A stretch of 64,000 nucleotides of DNA from Allobosea sp. LC85 (GCF_000735605.1 NZ_JPKG01000032.1:1-64000); one strand, 5' to 3'. Counted from the first letter of the stretch, positions 25,614 through 34,813 are shown. Made by a program: numbers and translations. The notes: a model not told the origin generated them from the letters alone.

Positions 25614-25670
25614 GCGACGCCCCGGCGAGACCGGGCGGAGACAAGAAACCGGACAACTGGAGGAGACATC

Positions 25671-26807
25671 ATGAAGTCCACATGGATCATGGCCGCGGCG
25701 CTCAGCGCAGGGCTCGCGACGCCGGCGCCGGCGCAGGACAAGCTCAAGCTTGTCGACGTCGTCGAACTCTCGGGCGCGGGCGCAACCGCCGGCACCAACT
25801 GGAAGAACGGCATCGACCTCGCCGTCGCCGACATCAATGCCAAGGGCGGCATCCTCGGCAAGCAGATCGAGATCGTCCATTACGACACGCAGACCAACCC
25901 GGGGAACACCCGCGCGGCGGTGCAGCGCGCCATCGACGAAGGCACCTATGCCGTGCTCGGCCCGGTCTTCTCCGGCCCGATCGGCGCCTCGATGCAGATC
26001 GCCCAGCGCGCGGAAATCGCCCAGCTCGTCGGTGGCGAGGCCGCCGGCCTGACCAAGCAGGGCAACCCGTATTTGTTCCGCACCTCGCTCAGCCAGGCGG
26101 CGGCGATGCCGAAGATCGCGAACTATCTGAAGAACACGGTCAAGGCGGGCTCGGTCGCCGTCGTCTGGGTCAATAACGACTTCGGCAAGGGCGGGCGCGA
26201 CGCCATCCTGCCCGAGCTCGAGAAAGCCGGCATCAAGGTGGTGGCCGATGTCGCGACCGAACAGGGCCAGGCCGATTTCGCGGCCGACGCCATCAAGATC
26301 AAGAACTCGAATGCCGACGCCATCTTCGTCTACCTCAACGAGGAAGAGAGCGCCCGCTTCCTGCGCGCCGCCAAGCAGCAGGGCATCAGCAAACCGATGG
26401 TCGGCGAGACGACGCTGCTCGGCGCCAAGGTGATCGAGCTCGCGGGCGAGGCCGCCAATGGCGTCAAGGGCCATGTCGGCCTCTCGATCGACGCGCCGAT
26501 CCCGGCCTTCCAGGAATTCGGCAAGAAGTTCCAGGCCAAGTACAACTATGCCTCGGACCATAACGGCCTGAAGGGCTACATGGCCGTCCACATGATCAAG
26601 TGGGCGACCGAGAAGCAGAAGAAATTCGACAAGAAGGGCGTGGCCGATACGCTGCGCGGCGCGACGATCAAGCCTTCGGACGAGCCTGGAATCCTGATGG
26701 AGACCACCATCGAGAGCAATGGCGACCTCGACCGCGAGAGCTTCCTCGCCGAGGTGATCAACGGCAAGCAGGTGATCAACGCGACCCTGCCCAAGATCAA
26801 GCCGTAA
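25671..26807 (+). CDS. ABC transporter substrate-binding protein, LivJ-like
   Basis: 378 residues with a signal peptide (about 1-22, ending PAPAQ) and a type I periplasmic binding fold: LKLVDVVELSGAGATAGTNW, GIDLAVADINAKGGILGKQI, VLGPVFSGPIGASMQIAQ. Liv-type binding proteins in alphaproteobacteria also carry aromatic and hydroaromatic acids, and placement between aroE and dehydroshikimate dehydratase points to shikimate, quinate or a related acid rather than leucine. It is 57 bases after aroE with GGAGGAG before the ATG. An 85-base palindromic repeat separates it from the permease genes. Confidence 0.9.
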   Translation: MKSTWIMAAALSAGLATPAPAQDKLKLVDVVELSGAGATAGTNWKNGIDLAVADINAKGGILGKQIEIVHYDTQTNPGNTRAAVQRAIDEGTYAVLGPVFSGPIGASMQIAQRAEIAQLVGGEAAGLTKQGNPYLFRTSLSQAAAMPKIANYLKNTVKAGSVAVVWVNNDFGKGGRDAILPELEKAGIKVVADVATEQGQADFAADAIKIKNSNADAIFVYLNEEESARFLRAAKQQGISKPMVGETTLLGAKVIELAGEAANGVKGHVGLSIDAPIPAFQEFGKKFQAKYNYASDHNGLKGYMAVHMIKWATEKQKKFDKKGVADTLRGATIKPSDEPGILMETTIESNGDLDRESFLAEVINGKQVINATLPKIKP

Positions 26808-26820
26808 GGCGCCGCGCTCC

Positions 26821-26905
26821 CGTCATTGCGAGCGCAGCGAAGCAATCCAGCCTTTCCGCGCTACGACCGCTGGATTGCTTCGTCGCTACGCTCCTCGCAA
26901 TGACG
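26821..26905. repeat. Dispersed palindromic repeat, CGTCATTGCGAG family
   Basis: An 85-base imperfect palindrome: CGTCATTGCGAGCGCAGCGA and GAAGCAATCCAG on the left pair with CTGGATTGCTTCG and CTCGCAATGACG on the right. A second copy is at 44356-44441, also directly beside a Liv-type binding-protein gene. Located between the binding protein and LivH genes, it can fold into a long stem in the mRNA and may lower expression of the downstream genes. Confidence 0.88.
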
Positions 26906-26983
26906 ACAGGCGCGGGGGAAGACCGCTTCGGCCAGAGGTGGCCGAGTCAAACCCGCCATGCCAAGCAAACGCGAGAACCCGCC

Positions 26984-27862
26984 ATGGCTGAATTCATCGC
27001 CTATCTCATCGCCGGCATCGCCACGGGCGCGATCTACGCGCTGGCCGCGATCGGCTTCACGCTTGTCTGGCAGACCTCGCAGACGATCAATTTCGCCCAG
27101 GGCGAGTTCGTCATGCTGCCGGCGGTGCTGGTGCTGCTCGCCATCAAGCTGTTCGGCGCGCCGATCTGGCTGGGAGCGCTGATCGGCATCGCCGCCTTCA
27201 TCCTGATCTTCGGCGTCGGCTTCAAGATCGCGGTGGTCGATCCAATGATCCGGCACGGCGTGTTGCCGCTCGCGATCGCCACCATGGCGCTCTCGATCAT
27301 CATGAAGGAAGGCGCCAAGGACGGCTTCTCGGCAGAGGCGCAGAACTTCCCTTCCTTTGTGCCGACCCAGACGATTTCGGTCTTCGGCGCCTCGATCTCG
27401 CTGCAGCATATCGCCATCATCGTCGTCGCCTTCGCGGTGATCGGCCTGCTGCAATGGTTCGTCGGCGGCACGCGGCTTGGCCGGCAGATGCAGGCCACGG
27501 CCCAGAACCCGACGGTCGCGCGCATTCTCGGCATCCCGGTCGAGCGCATGGTGCTGCTGACCTTCGTGATCAACGCTGTGCTCGCCGTCGTCGCCTCGGT
27601 GCTGATCTCGCCGATCTATCTGGCGAAATTCTCGAATGGCGAAGTCATCGGCCTCTTCGCCTTCATCGCCGCCATCGTCGGCGGCTTCAACCAGGTGCGT
27701 GGCGCGCTGGTCGGCGGGCTCGTGGTCGGCATCGTCGACAGCATGGCGGCGGCCTATATCTCGACCTCCTATCGCCTGGCCGTGCCGCTCGTCCTGCTCG
27801 TCGTCATCATCCTGCTCAAGCCGGAAGGCCTGATGGGCCGTAAAGAGGAGCGCCGTGTATGA
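26984..27862 (+). CDS. ABC transporter permease, LivH type
   Basis: 292 residues, eight or so membrane helices. Hallmarks are GAIYALAAIGFTLVWQTSQTI with NFAQGEFVMLPA, the cytoplasmic loop GTRLGRQMQATAQNPTVARI and GIPVERMVLLTFVINAVLA. It forms the inner-membrane channel with the next gene product. ATG 26984 is the family start; the frame is open further upstream through the binding-protein gene and repeat but that part is not coding. It overlaps the next gene by four bases (ATGA). Confidence 0.92.
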   Translation: MAEFIAYLIAGIATGAIYALAAIGFTLVWQTSQTINFAQGEFVMLPAVLVLLAIKLFGAPIWLGALIGIAAFILIFGVGFKIAVVDPMIRHGVLPLAIATMALSIIMKEGAKDGFSAEAQNFPSFVPTQTISVFGASISLQHIAIIVVAFAVIGLLQWFVGGTRLGRQMQATAQNPTVARILGIPVERMVLLTFVINAVLAVVASVLISPIYLAKFSNGEVIGLFAFIAAIVGGFNQVRGALVGGLVVGIVDSMAAAYISTSYRLAVPLVLLVVIILLKPEGLMGRKEERRV

Positions 27863-28917
27863 CCGCGCCCGCGACCGAGGGAAGCCTGCCGCAGCAGCGC
27901 GGCCGCCTCTCAAGAGTGCCGTCCTTTGCCGCCTTCGCCGACGGCACCCTGGTCACGCTGATGCTCGGCGCCGTCATCCTCTGGTTCGCGCCCGCCGGCA
28001 TGGGCCGCTACGGCACCTATGTGCTCTCGCTCTGGCTGGTGATGAGCATCGCCGTGATGGGCCTGAACCTGACACTCGGCTATGCCGGCCTGAAGTCGCT
28101 GGCACAGGCCGCCTTCATGGGGCTCGGCGCCTATGCGACCGCGCTGCTGACCACCAAGGTCGGGCCGAACTGGTACGCCTCCTTCGCGATCTCCGGCCTG
28201 CTGACCTTCGCGGTCGGGCTGGTGCTCGGATTCCCGGCACTGCGGGTCAAGGCGCATTACCTCGCCTTCGTCACGCTCGCCTTCTCGACGCTGGTCTGGC
28301 TGATCCTGCGCAACGAGCAATGGCTGACCGGCGGCGTCTTCGGCCTCTCGAACATCCCGCGCCCGAGCCTCTTCGGATTGAAGCTCGACGGCGCGCTCGC
28401 CTTCCATCGTTTCGTCGTCATCGTCACCTTGATCCTGGCGATCGCCCTATGGTGGATGATCCGCTCGCCCTGGGGCCGCGCCTTCACGGCGCTGCGCGAG
28501 AACCCGATCCGGGCCGCCAGCCTCGGCATCGACACGCGCATGTACACGCTGCTCGCCTTCGCCATCGGCTCGGCCTATGCCGGCTTTGCAGGCGCGCTCT
28601 ACGCTCCGCTGGTCGAGTTCATCGATCCCTCGCCCTTCTCGCTGTCGCAGAGCTTCTTCCTGCTGCTGATGGTGGTCGCAGGCGGCGCCGGCTACCTGCT
28701 CGGCCCGTTCATCGGCGCGCTGCTCGGCGTGGTGCTGCCGGAATGGCTGCGCGTCGTCGGATCGCTCTACCTGATCATCTTCGCGACCATCGTCATGCTG
28801 CTGCTGATCGCCTGCCCGCAGGGCGTCAGCGGCCTTCTCGAGCGCGGCTGGGCGAGGCTCACCGGCAAAGACAAGGCTGGCGAGGCCAAGGTTGCCAACA
28901 CGGGAGGCCGCTCATGA
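27859..28917 (+). CDS. ABC transporter permease, LivM type
   Basis: 352 residues with about ten hydrophobic segments. Diagnostic stretches are VMSIAVMGLNLTLGYAGLKS, ALRVKAHYLAFVTLAFSTLV and GRAFTALRENPIRAASLGID (the EAA-like loop contacting the ATPase). It overlaps the preceding permease gene and the following ATPase gene by four bases each, so the transporter genes are translationally coupled. Confidence 0.92.
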   Translation: MTAPATEGSLPQQRGRLSRVPSFAAFADGTLVTLMLGAVILWFAPAGMGRYGTYVLSLWLVMSIAVMGLNLTLGYAGLKSLAQAAFMGLGAYATALLTTKVGPNWYASFAISGLLTFAVGLVLGFPALRVKAHYLAFVTLAFSTLVWLILRNEQWLTGGVFGLSNIPRPSLFGLKLDGALAFHRFVVIVTLILAIALWWMIRSPWGRAFTALRENPIRAASLGIDTRMYTLLAFAIGSAYAGFAGALYAPLVEFIDPSPFSLSQSFFLLLMVVAGGAGYLLGPFIGALLGVVLPEWLRVVGSLYLIIFATIVMLLLIACPQGVSGLLERGWARLTGKDKAGEAKVANTGGRS

Positions 28918-29657
28918 GCCCGGTGCTCGAAGTCTCGAACATCCACAAGGCCTTCGGCGGCATCAAGGCGGTGAACGGCGTCTCCTTCTCGGTTGGGGAA
29001 GGCGAGATCCTCGGCATCATCGGGCCGAATGGCTGCGGCAAGTCGACCCTGTTCAACTGCATCCTGGGCCAGCTCGACCCGACCGAGGGCACGGTGAAGC
29101 TCGACGGCAAGGAGGTCACGCGGATGCGCCCCTCCGACCTCAACCGCCTCGGCGTCAGCCGCACCTTCCAGCTCCTCCAGGTCTTTCCCGAGCTCTCGGT
29201 GCGCGAGAACCTGATCCTCGCCGGCCAGGAACATGAAGGCACGATGCTCTCGCGCTTCTTCGGGCGGCGCGATGCCGGGCTGACCGAGAAGGCCGATCGG
29301 ATGATCGGTTTCTTCAAGCTCGGCCATCTCGTCGACGCCAAGGCGGGCGGGCTCTCCTACGGCCAGCAGAAGCTGCTCGATGCCGCGATGGCCTTCATGG
29401 CGGGGCCCCGCCTCGTGCTGCTCGACGAGCCGGCGGGCGGCGTCAACCTGACCATGCTCGGCGACCTGAAGGAGCGCCTGCGCGCCATCAATGCCGAGCA
29501 GGGCGCGACCTTCGTGGTGATCGAGCACAACATGGATTTCGTCATGTCGCTCTGCACCCGCGTGCTCGTGCTGGCGGAAGGCAAGGTCCTGGCCGAGGGA
29601 ACGCCGGCCGAAGTCAGGGCCGATCCGCAGGTCATCGAAGCCTATCTCGGCCATTGA
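28914..29657 (+). CDS. ABC transporter ATP-binding protein, LivG type
   Basis: 247 residues. Walker A is GPNGCGKST (about 39-47), the signature-like motif is LSYGQQKLLD in place of LSGGQ, and Walker B is LVLLDEPAGGVN, typical of LivG proteins. FPELSVRENLILAG is the Q-loop side region. The C-terminal extension (TPAEVRADPQVIEAYLG) is standard for the subfamily. ATG 28914 overlaps the LivM stop. The long open frame upstream is a shadow. Confidence 0.92.
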   Translation: MSPVLEVSNIHKAFGGIKAVNGVSFSVGEGEILGIIGPNGCGKSTLFNCILGQLDPTEGTVKLDGKEVTRMRPSDLNRLGVSRTFQLLQVFPELSVRENLILAGQEHEGTMLSRFFGRRDAGLTEKADRMIGFFKLGHLVDAKAGGLSYGQQKLLDAAMAFMAGPRLVLLDEPAGGVNLTMLGDLKERLRAINAEQGATFVVIEHNMDFVMSLCTRVLVLAEGKVLAEGTPAEVRADPQVIEAYLGH

Positions 29658-29669
29658 GGAGCGACTGGA

Positions 29670-30407
29670 ATGGACGCCCATATCCTCGAACTCGACGGCG
29701 TGGTCGGCGGCTATGGCGCCATGACCATCCTGAACGGCACGACCTTCAAGGTCCGGCGCGCCGCCATCACCACGGTGATCGGCCCCAATGGCGCCGGCAA
29801 GTCGACCGTGTTCAAGGCGATCTTCGGCCTGCTCAAGGTTCGCGAGGGCCATATCCGGCTGGACGGCGCCGAGATCACCCACTGGAACCAGCGCAAGCTG
29901 CTGGAGGCCGGCATCTGCTATGTACCGCAGGGGCGCAACATCTTCCCCGAGCTCTCGGTGCGGCATAATATCGAGCTCGGCGCTGTCGCGGCAGGCTCGG
30001 ACATCACCGATATGCCGAAGCGGCTCGAAGCCGCGCTCGATCGCTTTCCGGCGCTGCGCCGCAAGGCCGACCAGCAGGCGTCCACCCTCTCGGGCGGCGA
30101 GCAGAAGCAGCTCGAGATCGTGCGCGGACTGCTGCTCGACCCCAAGCTCGTGCTGATCGACGAGCCCTCGATCGGGCTTTCGCCGATGATGGTGCAGGAG
30201 ACCTTCGGCATCCTGCAGGACCTGCGCGCGCGCGGCGTCACCATCCTGATGGTCGAGCAGAACGCCCGCTCGGCGCTGGAGATCTCCGATGAAGGGCTTG
30301 TGCTGGAACTCGGCCAGACCAGGATGCAGGGACCGGCCGCCGAGATCCTCGCCGACCCGCGCGTCGGCCAGCTCTTCCTCGGCGGCGTAATGACGGAGGC
30401 CGCATGA
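29670..30407 (+). CDS. ABC transporter ATP-binding protein, LivF type
   Basis: 245 residues. Walker A is GPNGAGKST, the signature TLSGGEQKQLEI and Walker B KLVLIDEPSIGLSP, followed by ILMVEQNARSALEI with the switch region; the C terminus is the usual LivF ending DPRVGQLFLGG. It is the second nucleotide-binding subunit of the importer. It begins 12 bases after LivG, and its stop overlaps the start of the oxidoreductase gene by four bases. Confidence 0.92.
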   Translation: MDAHILELDGVVGGYGAMTILNGTTFKVRRAAITTVIGPNGAGKSTVFKAIFGLLKVREGHIRLDGAEITHWNQRKLLEAGICYVPQGRNIFPELSVRHNIELGAVAAGSDITDMPKRLEAALDRFPALRRKADQQASTLSGGEQKQLEIVRGLLLDPKLVLIDEPSIGLSPMMVQETFGILQDLRARGVTILMVEQNARSALEISDEGLVLELGQTRMQGPAAEILADPRVGQLFLGGVMTEAA

Positions 30408-31474
30408 GCAAACCTCTCCAGATCGCGCTCGTCGGCGCCGGCCTGATCGGCCGCGCGCATCTCCTGCGCATCGAGGCCTCGGCGGATTGCGCGCTGGCCG
30501 CCATCTGCGACCCGACCGAGGCAGCGAAGGCGATCGCGGCCGAGCGGAGCGTGCGCTGGTTCCCGTCGCAGCACGAGATGCTGGCTGCCATGAAGCCCGA
30601 CGGCGCCATCATCGCGACGCCGAATGCGCTGCATGTCCCGGGTGCGATCGACTGCCTCGAGGCCGGCGTGCCGGTGCTGGTCGAAAAGCCGCTGGCCGAG
30701 AGCGTCGCTGCGGCACAAAGGCTTGTCGATGCACAGGCCCGCACGGGCGTCGCCGTGCTTGCCGGTCATCACCGCCGCCACAACCCGATCGTGAAGGCGG
30801 CGCGCAGGATCGTCAGAGAGGGCGGCATCGGCCGGCTGGTCGCCGTCAATGCGCTGTTCCTCATCAAGAAACCGGACGACTATTTCGACGTCGCCTGGCG
30901 GCGCGAGCCGGGCGGCGGCCCCGTGCTGATCAACCTGATCCACGACATCGACAATCTCCGCTTCATCTGCGGCGAGATCGACAGCGTGCAGGCCATCACC
31001 TCCAACGCGACACGCGGCTTTGCCGTCGAGGACACCGCCGCCCTGATCTTCCGCTTCGAGAATGGTGCGCTCGGGACCGCGACCGTCTCGGACGTGACGC
31101 CCTCGCCCTGGAGCTGGGAGCTCAGCTCCGGCGAGAACAAGGCCTATCCGCAGCGCGAGGGCCATTGTTACCTGATCGCCGGAGACGAGGGCTCGCTGGC
31201 GCTGCCGAAGCTCGATTTCTGGCATTACCGCGACAAGGCCGGCTGGTGGGAGCCGCTCCAGCATGAAAGCCGTGGCGTCGAGCCTGTCGAGCCCCTGGCC
31301 GAGCAACTCCGGCATTTCTGCGCCGTCATAGGCGGCAGCGAAGAGCCGCTGACCGGCGCAGCCGATGCCGCCCGCACGTTGGCGGTCGTCGAGGCCGTCG
31401 CGGAAGCGGCCAGGACCGGCGCAACCATCAAGCCCGCGCCGCTGCGGGTCCTGTCCGGGACAGATGCAGCATGA
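30404..31474 (+). CDS. Gfo/Idh/MocA-family oxidoreductase
   Basis: 356 residues. The N-terminal Rossmann domain reads ALVGAGLIGRAH, followed by the family EKP motif (LVEKPLAES, about residues 90-98). The C-terminal alpha/beta substrate domain has GGGPVLINLIHDIDNLRFIC, with the catalytic His in HDID. Family members oxidise sugars, inositol and other polyols with NAD(P). Coupled by four-base overlaps to both LivF and the dehydroshikimate dehydratase gene, it probably handles another hydroaromatic polyol such as quinate, or a stereoisomer of the AroE substrate. That substrate is inference. Confidence 0.88.
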   Translation: MSKPLQIALVGAGLIGRAHLLRIEASADCALAAICDPTEAAKAIAAERSVRWFPSQHEMLAAMKPDGAIIATPNALHVPGAIDCLEAGVPVLVEKPLAESVAAAQRLVDAQARTGVAVLAGHHRRHNPIVKAARRIVREGGIGRLVAVNALFLIKKPDDYFDVAWRREPGGGPVLINLIHDIDNLRFICGEIDSVQAITSNATRGFAVEDTAALIFRFENGALGTATVSDVTPSPWSWELSSGENKAYPQREGHCYLIAGDEGSLALPKLDFWHYRDKAGWWEPLQHESRGVEPVEPLAEQLRHFCAVIGGSEEPLTGAADAARTLAVVEAVAEAARTGATIKPAPLRVLSGTDAA

Positions 31475-33345
31475 ACCCGACCTCGATCGCCACCGTCTCG
31501 CTCAGCGGCGATCTCGCCGAGAAGCTGCAAGCCATTGCCGGCGCCGGGTTCGACGCGGTCGAGGTCTTCGAGAACGACTTCCTGACCTTCGACGGCAGCC
31601 CGCGCGATGTCGGCCGGATGATCGCCGATCTCGGCCTGGGCATTGCCGCCTTCCAGCCCTTCCGCGATTTCGAGGGCATGCCGGAGCCGCTCCGCACCCG
31701 CGCCTTCGCACGGGCCGAGCGCAAGTTCGCGATCATGAACGAGCTCGGCGCCGAGCTGATGCTGATCTGCTCCAATGTCTCGCCGCAGGCGGAGGGCGGC
31801 ATCGACCGTGCGGCAGCCGATCTGCGCGAGCTCGGCGCGTTGGCCGAGAAGCATGGCGTCAAGGTCGGGTTCGAGGCGCTGGCCTGGGGCCGGCATATCA
31901 ACGACTACCGCGACGCCTGGGAGATCGTGCGCCGGGCCGACCATCCGCGCATCGGCCTCATCCTCGACTCGTTCCACACGCTTGCGCGGCGCTCGCCCCT
32001 GGGGCCGATCACGACGATCCCCGGAGACCGCATCTTCCTGGTCCAACTTGCGGACGCGCCCGCCCTGGACATGGACGTGCTGAGCTGGAGCCGGCATTTC
32101 CGCTGCTTCCCCGGCCAGGGCGACCTGCCGGTCGTGGATTTCGTCAGGGCCGTCGAGGCGACGGGCTATTCCGGGCCGCTCTCGCTCGAGGTCTTCAACG
32201 ATCAGTTTCGCGCGGGCTCGGCCCGGCGGCTTGCGACCGACGGCGTCCGCTCGCTGATCCAGCTCGCCGACCAGGTCGCGCCGGAGCTGCCACCGCGCGC
32301 ACCGTGCCGCGGCGTCGAGTTCATCGAATTCGCGCTCGACGAGGAGACGGCCCACGGCCTGGCGGAACTCTTCACCGCGCTCGGTTTCCGGCAGACCGGG
32401 CACCATGTCAGCAAGGCGGTGACGCGCTGGAGCCAGGGCGGCATCAATCTCGTGCTCAACACCGAGAAGGACGGCTTTGCCCAGTCGCATGCGATCATGC
32501 ACGGTCCTGGCGTCTGCGCGATCGGGCTGCGGGTGGCGGATGTGGCGCAGGCCATGGCGCGGGCGAGGCAGCTCAGGATCGCGGCCTTCGAGCAGCCGGT
32601 CGCACCAGGCGAGATGCATATTCCCGCGATCCGCGGGGTCGGCGGCGCGCTGATCTACTTCACCGAGCCCAAGGGCGAGCTCGGCCATGTCTGGGAGAAG
32701 GAGTTCATCGCGGCCACAGATGAGCGCGCGCCCTCGCCCGCCCTCCTGGACAGCGTCGACCATATCTCGCAGTCGATGGACTACGAGGAGATGCTGTCCT
32801 GGCTGCTGTTCTATACCTCGCTGTTCGAACTGGAACGCATCCAGCAGATCGACGTCGCCGATCCCGCCGGACTGGTCGCGAGCCGGCCGATCATCAGCGG
32901 CGACGGTGCCGTCCGCTTCGTGCTCAACGGCTCGCAATCAACGCGGACGCTCTCCTCACGCTTCGTCTCCGAGCATTTCGGCTCTGGCGTGCAGCATATC
33001 GCCTTCAGCGCGCCCGACATCTTCGCCGCCGTCACGGCGATGCGCGCCGCAGGACTGTCCTTCCTCGACATTCCCGAGAACTATTACAACGACTTGGAGG
33101 CCCGGCACGGGCTGGAGCCCGGCTTCATCGACCGGCTGCGCGAGCACCACATCCTCTACGACCGCGACGGCGAGGCCGAGTTCCTGCAGGTCTACAGCCA
33201 TGTCTTCGCCCAGCGCTTCTTCTTCGAGATCGTCGAGCGCCGCGGTGGCTATTCCGGCTTCGGAGCGGTCAATGCGCCGATGCGCCTGGCCGCCCAGGCA
33301 CGCGAGGCACGCCCGGTGACGGTGCCCCGCCCCCTGCGGGACTGA
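31471..33345 (+). CDS. quiC: 3-dehydroshikimate dehydratase, fused two-domain (QuiC1/QsuB type)
   Basis: 624 residues. The N-terminal half (about 1-285) is a xylose-isomerase-like TIM barrel with a full metal site: Glu135 (GFEALAWG), Asp166 (LILDSFH), Gln192 (VQLADAP) and Glu240 (LSLEVFND). The C-terminal half (about 290-620) is a 4-hydroxyphenylpyruvate-dioxygenase-like VOC domain with candidate ligands in VDHISQSM, GVQHIAFSAPD and FFFEIVERRGG. This fusion is the bacterial dehydroshikimate dehydratase that makes protocatechuate in quinate and shikimate catabolism. Last gene of the operon, overlapping the oxidoreductase by four bases. No protocatechuate dioxygenase or dehydroquinase is in the window. 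Confidence 0.88.
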   Translation: MNPTSIATVSLSGDLAEKLQAIAGAGFDAVEVFENDFLTFDGSPRDVGRMIADLGLGIAAFQPFRDFEGMPEPLRTRAFARAERKFAIMNELGAELMLICSNVSPQAEGGIDRAAADLRELGALAEKHGVKVGFEALAWGRHINDYRDAWEIVRRADHPRIGLILDSFHTLARRSPLGPITTIPGDRIFLVQLADAPALDMDVLSWSRHFRCFPGQGDLPVVDFVRAVEATGYSGPLSLEVFNDQFRAGSARRLATDGVRSLIQLADQVAPELPPRAPCRGVEFIEFALDEETAHGLAELFTALGFRQTGHHVSKAVTRWSQGGINLVLNTEKDGFAQSHAIMHGPGVCAIGLRVADVAQAMARARQLRIAAFEQPVAPGEMHIPAIRGVGGALIYFTEPKGELGHVWEKEFIAATDERAPSPALLDSVDHISQSMDYEEMLSWLLFYTSLFELERIQQIDVADPAGLVASRPIISGDGAVRFVLNGSQSTRTLSSRFVSEHFGSGVQHIAFSAPDIFAAVTAMRAAGLSFLDIPENYYNDLEARHGLEPGFIDRLREHHILYDRDGEAEFLQVYSHVFAQRFFFEIVERRGGYSGFGAVNAPMRLAAQAREARPVTVPRPLRD

Positions 33346-33457
33346 AGCCCCCCGGCCGCAGGAGAAGGCCGGAGCCTGCGCGAAGGCCGAAGCGTTCGTG
33401 CAGACCCCGGCCCCGGTGAGGCGCCGCAGCGGGGAGGAGCACCGCAGCGCAGCTCAC

Positions 33458-34456
33458 TCACCCACGCAGCATGTCCATAGGTGCGGCAAAATAACGGTAG
33501 CCATCGCCTATCTTGGCCAGATTACCGAAACCTGGCCAGGCAAAGTGGTAGGACATCACCGGCGTCTTGTTGGCTGCCAGCATGCCGAGCAGCTTCACGC
33601 GCGACTGCGCAGCCTGCTTGGGGTCGCTGTCATAGGCGAATTCCATCAGCGGCTTCTCGAGCAGCAGCACCGCGTGGTGGGTCAGGTCGCCGAGGAATGC
33701 GAAGCTCTTTCCGCCCGAGGACACCATGAAGATGTGGTGGCCGACGGTGTGACCCGGCGCCGCGATGGCCTGGATGCCCGGCAGGAACTCCTGCCCATCC
33801 CTGAAGAAGACGATGCGGTCGCGCACCGGCAGAAGATTGGCGCGCGCATGTTCGACGAAGACCTTGAGCGGCGAGCCGAGCTTGCTCTCATCCGTCCAGA
33901 AATCGAAATCCGTCTGGCTGATATAAATCTGCGCATTGGGGAAATTGGCCTTGCCGTCGGCCGTGCAGATGCCGCCGATATGGTCGATATGGGCATGGCT
34001 GCAGACGATGGCGTCGATATCCGCAGGCTTGATGCCGGCTTCCTGCAGGCTCTTCTGCAGGCGCCCGGTCGTCGGACCAAAGGCCTTCGAGAAGCCCATT
34101 CCGGTGTCGAACATCACCAGCCGGTCACCGAAATTCACCACGGGGACGTTCTGCTCGAGGACGACATTGTCCTTCGGCAGGAAGTTCGTCTCCAGCATCC
34201 TGTAGACTTCGTCCTTGGCCACGCCGACGAAGTTGGTGCCGGGGTCCCCGAGCGGCAGCGGCCCGTCGGAGATGACCGTCACCTCGGACGGGCCAAGCAT
34301 GAAGCGGTAGAAATAGGGCGCCTGATTGTTGGACAGCGGCGCCTTGGCGAAGGACGTTGCGCCGATCGGCAGTGTCGCCCCCGCGGCGAGCGCAGCAGCG
34401 CCACCGAGGAAACCGCGGCGGCTGGCAAGGTTCGGCAAGATCAGATCCCTGGACAT
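33458..34456 (-). CDS. Tat-exported metallo-beta-lactamase-fold hydrolase
   Basis: 332 residues. The N terminus carries a twin-arginine signal (SRRGFLGGAAALAAGATLP, cut near FAKA). The metal motif is SHAHIDHIGG (HxHxDH), with further ligands in APGHTVGHH, FLGDLTHH and MSYHFAWPG. It is a periplasmic binuclear zinc hydrolase of the general MBL superfamily (lactonase, phosphodiesterase or thioester hydrolase are possible); it is not recognisably a true beta-lactamase. AGGAGG lies before ATG 34456. It is divergent from a LysR gene, so a shared regulatory region is likely. Confidence 0.88.
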   Translation of the reverse strand: MSRDLILPNLASRRGFLGGAAALAAGATLPIGATSFAKAPLSNNQAPYFYRFMLGPSEVTVISDGPLPLGDPGTNFVGVAKDEVYRMLETNFLPKDNVVLEQNVPVVNFGDRLVMFDTGMGFSKAFGPTTGRLQKSLQEAGIKPADIDAIVCSHAHIDHIGGICTADGKANFPNAQIYISQTDFDFWTDESKLGSPLKVFVEHARANLLPVRDRIVFFRDGQEFLPGIQAIAAPGHTVGHHIFMVSSGGKSFAFLGDLTHHAVLLLEKPLMEFAYDSDPKQAAQSRVKLLGMLAANKTPVMSYHFAWPGFGNLAKIGDGYRYFAAPMDMLRG

Positions 34457-34782
34457 GGCATTCCTCCTGAACGTGACCATCCGGCGTCTGGCGCCGGTTG
34501 CTGCTGGGCGTTCCCGATGAGGCGCTTTCTGAAGAAGGCCTCCTGTCCCACGCCACGTCTCGAGGATGCACGTGCCGCTGCGTGACGGCCAATAAGGCTT
34601 CGCTCTGGCGCGCATAACCGAAAGCTTGGGCGGCCTCAGGCGAGAGTGATTCAGGAGTGTGCGACAAGGCGCTGATTTCATGGCGTTTCGCCCGTGTCCC
34701 GCGGTGCGGTGCCGCTCGGTCGTTGCATCGCTCCGCCGACGGTCTCTGGCCTTCGCGCGCCGCGGACGCTACCACCATGCGG

Positions 34783-34813
34783 CGATTATTCATGCATACG
34801 ACGATTATTCATG
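34783..34813. promoter_or_regulatory. Duplicated CGATTATTCATG in the divergent LysR/MBL promoter region
   Basis: CGATTATTCATG occurs at 34783-34794 and again at 34802-34813, a 19-base spacing close to two helix turns. It is the only AT-rich part of the 382-base gap between the divergent MBL-fold and LysR genes (34457-34838). The second copy ends 25 bases before the LysR start. Regularly spaced direct half-sites upstream of a LysR gene are suggestive of autoregulation, not proof. The rest of the gap shows nothing else I can name. Confidence 0.4.

Noticed and set aside
33458..34456. True beta-lactamase
   Set aside because: It has the HxHxDH metal motif of the superfamily and a Tat signal, but no features specific to class B beta-lactamases.
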